Assembly (NCBI GenBank): GCA_041180805.1
Contig: JBEGQX010000003.1
Span: forward strand, 1-16,902
Source: JBEGQX01 sp041180805
GTDB lineage: Bacteria > Planctomycetota > Planctomycetia > Gemmatales > Gemmataceae
DNA length: 16,902 nt
Reading direction: 5' to 3'
Shown here: in pieces, positions 14,036-16,902 of the stretch
Layout of the letters: every line of letters begins with the position of its first letter
How positions within the stretch are numbered: position 1 is the first letter of the stretch
Notes under the pieces: model-generated
Told to the model about the DNA's origin: nothing
The model's database searches: none
Seen by the model: only the letters and a program-made list of their open reading frames with translations
Translations under genes and position numbers: made by a program

Positions 14036-16902
14036 CTAACCACCCACAAACACTCCACTGGTATCATCAGGCGAACCGGAGAAGTAACTCGCTATTTCAC
14101 GAATCTTGCTGCCGGCAGCGTAAATCTTCACATGGGGTCCGCCACCGGGGCCGGCACCGCACAGAAGATCCAGCAATCCATCTCCGTTTCCATCCGCCAG
14201 GGCAACCCTAACTCCACCACCAAACAGGGTGTCTATCACCTCGCCGTCTGGTTCCGTGTAGTTGGTAAAGACCATCTCTTCATCCACTACTTCCAGTGTT
14301 TCAAAATTGATGATCTTAATATGGGGGCCACCACCCGGGCCAGCACCGGTGATGATATCCGGAACCAGATTACCGTTGAAATCCGCGGCAGCAACATAGA
14401 CCCCACCACGGAAATCCGGGGCATATGCCATGATCTGCTTGATGACTTCGCGGGATACACCGTCAAACACCTTCACATGGGGCCCACCGCCGGGGCCTGC
14501 TCCCGTGACAATGTCCAGGGTGCCATCCTTGTCGTAATCATAAGTTGCAACCGTGACACCACCGGTGAAATTCACATCGTACGCGAAGAACGAGTAAATC
14601 TCGTTAATGGTTCGACCATCAAACACCTTCACATGGGGGCCACCACCCTGACCGGCACCAATCACCAGATCGGCCAGACCATCGCTGTTCACATCATCCG
14701 CGGAGACATACACACCACCGCGGAACGATGGATCAAAGGCAAAGAAGCTCAACAACTCCCTTCCGGTGATCGCATCGATCACCTTCACATGGGGGCCACC
14801 ACCCGGGCCGGCGCCAGCCACCATGTCCTTGAATCCGTCGTTGTTGAAATCTGCCCAGGCCACACGCACCTCGCCATCAAAACCCGGGAACGGTGTAACC
14901 GCGCCGAAGGGATCATTGCTGATCGCATTTCGAATGTTGACAGCGGTACCCGTTGTGCTGGCACCAATGACTTCGCCTTGTGGCACATTTCCGGTGGCAA
15001 GATACTTGACAGTATCAACCCCGGGTATTGGAGGAGGGTTGGTATCAATTTCAAAACTGCCAACAGGCTTGGTGTTGCCTGCTATGTCCGATGCCTCCAC
15101 AGTATATAAACCATCACCGGTGAACGCAGGATTGCCCGTGGCTGCCCCACCAAAGTAATCACCGTAAGGCTGATTACCCGGAAGGTCCAGATTGGCATCC
15201 AGAAGAGTGATGGTATAAAGCGTTGTGGTTAGTGGATTGCCATCAATGTCCGCGGTGTCTTCCGCACTGGATAGAAGGTAATGGCTTCCCTCCACCAAAG
15301 GTACCCCCAGGGTTGTGACAGGGTCGGCAAAGCTTACCACAAAGGTGGTCAGCCCACCCTCACCCGCAAAGGTGATCACCGGGTTGCCCGCTGAAGTGGT
15401 CAAATCACCCGCAGGATCGGTATCCGGATCAATCGCTATCGGGCCAGTCAGGGGAATCGTTGTATCGATCTCAAAGGTTCCTACTTCCCCCACATTCCCA
15501 AACGGATCCTCTGCCTCCAGGCGGTAAATTCCATCCGCAGTTGCGGCAGCGTTACCCGAGGGTGTGCCATCCGGCAGATAGGTGCCAAATGGATCCACAT
15601 CAGGGTCGGGTATCGGGTCATGACCTGGGTTGGCATCCAGCAGAGTTATGGAATAGGTTCCCTCAAAGTAGCTGACCAAATAATGTTCATTTTCCACCAA
15701 AGGCGTATTGTCAGGCCCATACAGGGTGAACATCAAACCTTCCTCACCGGGGAAGGTGAGCAACGGATTGCCAGCCTTGGTCAGGTTATCATCTGGGTAA
15801 GTTCCGGTATCCGGTATCACCTGAATGGGGCCGGCTTCCACCTTCTCATCCATATCCAGCACATTCACCACAACATCCTGGCTGTCGCTGTAACCACCGG
15901 CATTGGAAACCTGAACCGTGATGTTGTAAGTGTTATCCGCGCCTTCATCCATAGGATCCTCGTAATCCGGTGGCGCAAGGAAGCTTACCACTCCATCGGC
16001 ATCGATGCTGAAGAGCGCCGCATCCGGACCGGAAAGACTGTATGTCAAACCACTGTTGTCTCCCACGACATTCACATCCACCACGGGATAGGCTGCGTTT
16101 TCGGGGTAATTGATGACAATCGGCTCGCCACCATCATCAATCTCGGGAACATCCAGCACATGCACCTGCAGGCCCTGCTGGTCAAATCCATAGAGTGTGG
16201 TTGCCTGAACAATCAGGTCGTACGAGTTATCCGCACCGGCATCCAGGGGAGTTTCAAAGTCGGGCGATGACTTGAAGCTTACCACACCGGTCATGGGGTC
16301 AATATCGAAGAAACTTGCATCTGCCCCGCCCACGATGGCAAACATCAAACCGGTTCCCGTTGCATCCAGGTCTACCACCGGCGCAACCGAGTTTTCTGCG
16401 AAATCGATTGGTACCACAACCAATGGGGGTGGTTCCTCTGCAACATCAAGGACAGTGACATGAATCGACTGGGTTGCCAATCCACCCATACCATCGCTTG
16501 CCTGAACCTGAACATCGTAGATGTTGTCCATGCCCGCATCCAAGGGAGTTTCAAAATCTGGAGCCGCTACGAAACTTAGGATGCCCGTGACAGGGTCAAC
16601 CTGGAATAATGCAGCGTCCGCCCCGCCTGAGATGGCATAGGAGACAGGGTCCATGTCCACATCGCTTGCGATTACTGTGGTCACATAGGTGGTGTTTTCT
16701 GGTATAGACACCTCGATGGATTCACCACCATCTATGATTGGTGGATCATTGACCGCATCCACCATGATCGTCACCGTGGCGACATTGGAATCCAGGCTCC
16801 CATCGTTCGCCATGTAGCTGAAGCTATCCACACCGTTGTAATTCAAGTCCGGTGTGTAATTGAACGATCCATCCGGGTTCAGCATCACTGTGCCATGCAT
16901 CG
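14036..16902 (-). CDS. Giant secreted cadherin/Ig-like/FG-GAP repeat protein (partial, N-terminus off right edge)
   Basis: The last 954 residues of a much larger protein; the frame is open to the right edge, and the ATG at 16900 is internal, falling in the middle of a cadherin-like domain (HGTVMLNPDGSFNYTPDLNY). Order of visible parts: partial cadherin-like domain (1-52); three cadherin repeats (about 60-350) with PDFETPLDAGMDN-type calcium loops; two Ig-like domains (about 355-480 and 484-620), each ending G(T/S)FEIDT; a linker; then five FG-GAP-type units (678-949) with DxNxDGxxD calcium motifs and GAGPGGGPHVKV. The protein ends VFVGG with no anchor or sorting signal. Such architecture is common in secreted or surface proteins of planctomycetes and suggests calcium-dependent adhesion. 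Terminated by the hairpin at 13979-14017. Fold calls are firm; ligand unknown. Confidence 0.9.
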   Translation of the reverse strand, partial: MHGTVMLNPDGSFNYTPDLNYNGVDSFSYMANDGSLDSNVATVTIMVDAVNDPPIIDGGESIEVSIPENTTYVTTVIASDVDMDPVSYAISGGADAALFQVDPVTGILSFVAAPDFETPLDAGMDNIYDVQVQASDGMGGLATQSIHVTVLDVAEEPPPLVVVPIDFAENSVAPVVDLDATGTGLMFAIVGGADASFFDIDPMTGVVSFKSSPDFETPLDAGADNSYDLIVQATTLYGFDQQGLQVHVLDVPEIDDGGEPIVINYPENAAYPVVDVNVVGDNSGLTYSLSGPDAALFSIDADGVVSFLAPPDYEDPMDEGADNTYNITVQVSNAGGYSDSQDVVVNVLDMDEKVEAGPIQVIPDTGTYPDDNLTKAGNPLLTFPGEEGLMFTLYGPDNTPLVENEHYLVSYFEGTYSITLLDANPGHDPIPDPDVDPFGTYLPDGTPSGNAAATADGIYRLEAEDPFGNVGEVGTFEIDTTIPLTGPIAIDPDTDPAGDLTTSAGNPVITFAGEGGLTTFVVSFADPVTTLGVPLVEGSHYLLSSAEDTADIDGNPLTTTLYTITLLDANLDLPGNQPYGDYFGGAATGNPAFTGDGLYTVEASDIAGNTKPVGSFEIDTNPPPIPGVDTVKYLATGNVPQGEVIGASTTGTAVNIRNAISNDPFGAVTPFPGFDGEVRVAWADFNNDGFKDMVAGAGPGGGPHVKVIDAITGRELLSFFAFDPSFRGGVYVSADDVNSDGLADLVIGAGQGGGPHVKVFDGRTINEIYSFFAYDVNFTGGVTVATYDYDKDGTLDIVTGAGPGGGPHVKVFDGVSREVIKQIMAYAPDFRGGVYVAAADFNGNLVPDIITGAGPGGGPHIKIINFETLEVVDEEMVFTNYTEPDGEVIDTLFGGGVRVALADGNGDGLLDLLCGAGPGGGPHVKIYAAGSKIREIASYFSGSPDDTSGVFVGG
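14039..14869 (-). repeat. Five FG-GAP units, 156-bp (52-residue) period
   Basis: The anchor cttcacatgggg (plus strand; encodes PHVK) occurs at 14783, 14627, 14471 and 14126, with a variant at 14315. Spacings are 156, 156, 156 and 189 bp; the fourth unit has an 11-residue insertion (TNYTEPDGEVI region). The units begin GGVxVA and keep DxNxDG and GAGPGGGPHVKV. A sixth first strand, GVFVGG, ends the protein. Confidence 0.9.
15041..15838 (-). repeat. Two tandem bacterial Ig-like domains in the giant protein
   Basis: Two related units of about 125-137 residues share GPIxxxPDT starts, a GNPxxTFxGExGL strand, LVExxHYL, YxITLLDAN and an end of DGxYxxEAxDxxGNxxxxGxFEIDT. The pattern resembles bacterial Ig-like modules between cadherin and propeller parts. 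Exact family not certain. Confidence 0.7.
15851..16723 (-). repeat. Three tandem cadherin-type repeats in the giant protein
   Basis: Each unit is about 95 residues: an ENxxY/ENSxA start, a GADAALF or GADASFF strand, a PDFETPLDAGxDN (third unit PDYEDPMDEGADN) calcium loop and a terminal VxVLDxxE. The first two are the closest to each other; the third has drifted. They are encoded at roughly 16447-16723, 16150-16429 and 15851-16129. Confidence 0.85.

Noticed and set aside
14126..14800. Regular repeat spacing that could suggest a CRISPR or non-coding repeat array
   Set aside because: The repeats are in frame, encode a known protein motif, and the sequence between them is conserved protein code and not unique spacers.
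14015..15109. 364-codon plus-strand frame opposite the FG-GAP region
   Set aside because: Its apparent repeats (HLHMGATT) are the complement of the GAGPGGGPHVKV coding repeats; the minus strand carries the real domains.
16898..16900. ATG as a true start of the giant gene
   Set aside because: It falls inside a cadherin-like domain, no signal peptide follows, and the frame stays open to the edge.

Overview
The window looks like a chromosomal segment from a planctomycete, probably Gemmataceae-like. This is inferred from the gene content: a MoxR/DUF58/BatA cluster, a secreted PQQ-propeller protein, a cytochrome oxidase operon led by a di-heme cytochrome c lipoprotein, and a giant extracellular protein with cadherin and FG-GAP repeats carrying GAGPGGGPHVKV motifs. 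No rRNA, tRNA, IS element, CRISPR array or phage gene was seen.

Region 1 (1-4988, minus strand): a secreted TPR-like/PQQ-propeller protein, then a MoxR AAA+ ATPase, a DUF58 protein and a BatA-like von Willebrand A membrane protein that runs off the left edge. The MoxR-DUF58-BatA block is tightly spaced (19-nt gap, then an ATGA overlap) and uses non-ATG starts for two genes.

Region 2 (4989-5303): a 315-bp divergent intergenic region with two inverted repeats, one of them inside a candidate promoter for the PQQ gene.

Region 3 (5304-13969, plus strand): a ten-gene, almost gapless operon for an aa3-type terminal oxidase and its assembly: di-heme cytochrome c lipoprotein, coxB, coxA, ctaA (heme A synthase), ctaB (heme O synthase), coxC, coxD, a SCO copper chaperone, a DUF420 (CtaM/YozB-like) membrane protein and a small CPNC membrane protein. 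CoxA has the YSHPxVY signature of the A2 oxidase subfamily, so it lacks the D-channel glutamate of A1 enzymes. CoxA, CoxB and CoxC all carry insertions predicted to face the periplasm. CoxB has no fused heme c domain, so the separate di-heme lipoprotein is the likely electron donor. ctaB then ctaA make heme A from heme B; SCO, DUF420 and possibly the CPNC protein would serve metal-centre maturation.

Region 4 (13970-16902): a 66-bp convergent gap with a clear rho-independent terminator for the minus strand, then the C-terminal 954 residues of a giant secreted protein entering from the right edge: a partial cadherin-like domain, three cadherin repeats, two Ig-like domains and five FG-GAP units with a 52-residue period.

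The most notable points are the A2-type oxidase with an elaborated periplasmic face, the uncharacterised CPNC protein closing the operon, the palindromes in the divergent promoter region, and the exact 156-bp periodicity of the FG-GAP module.
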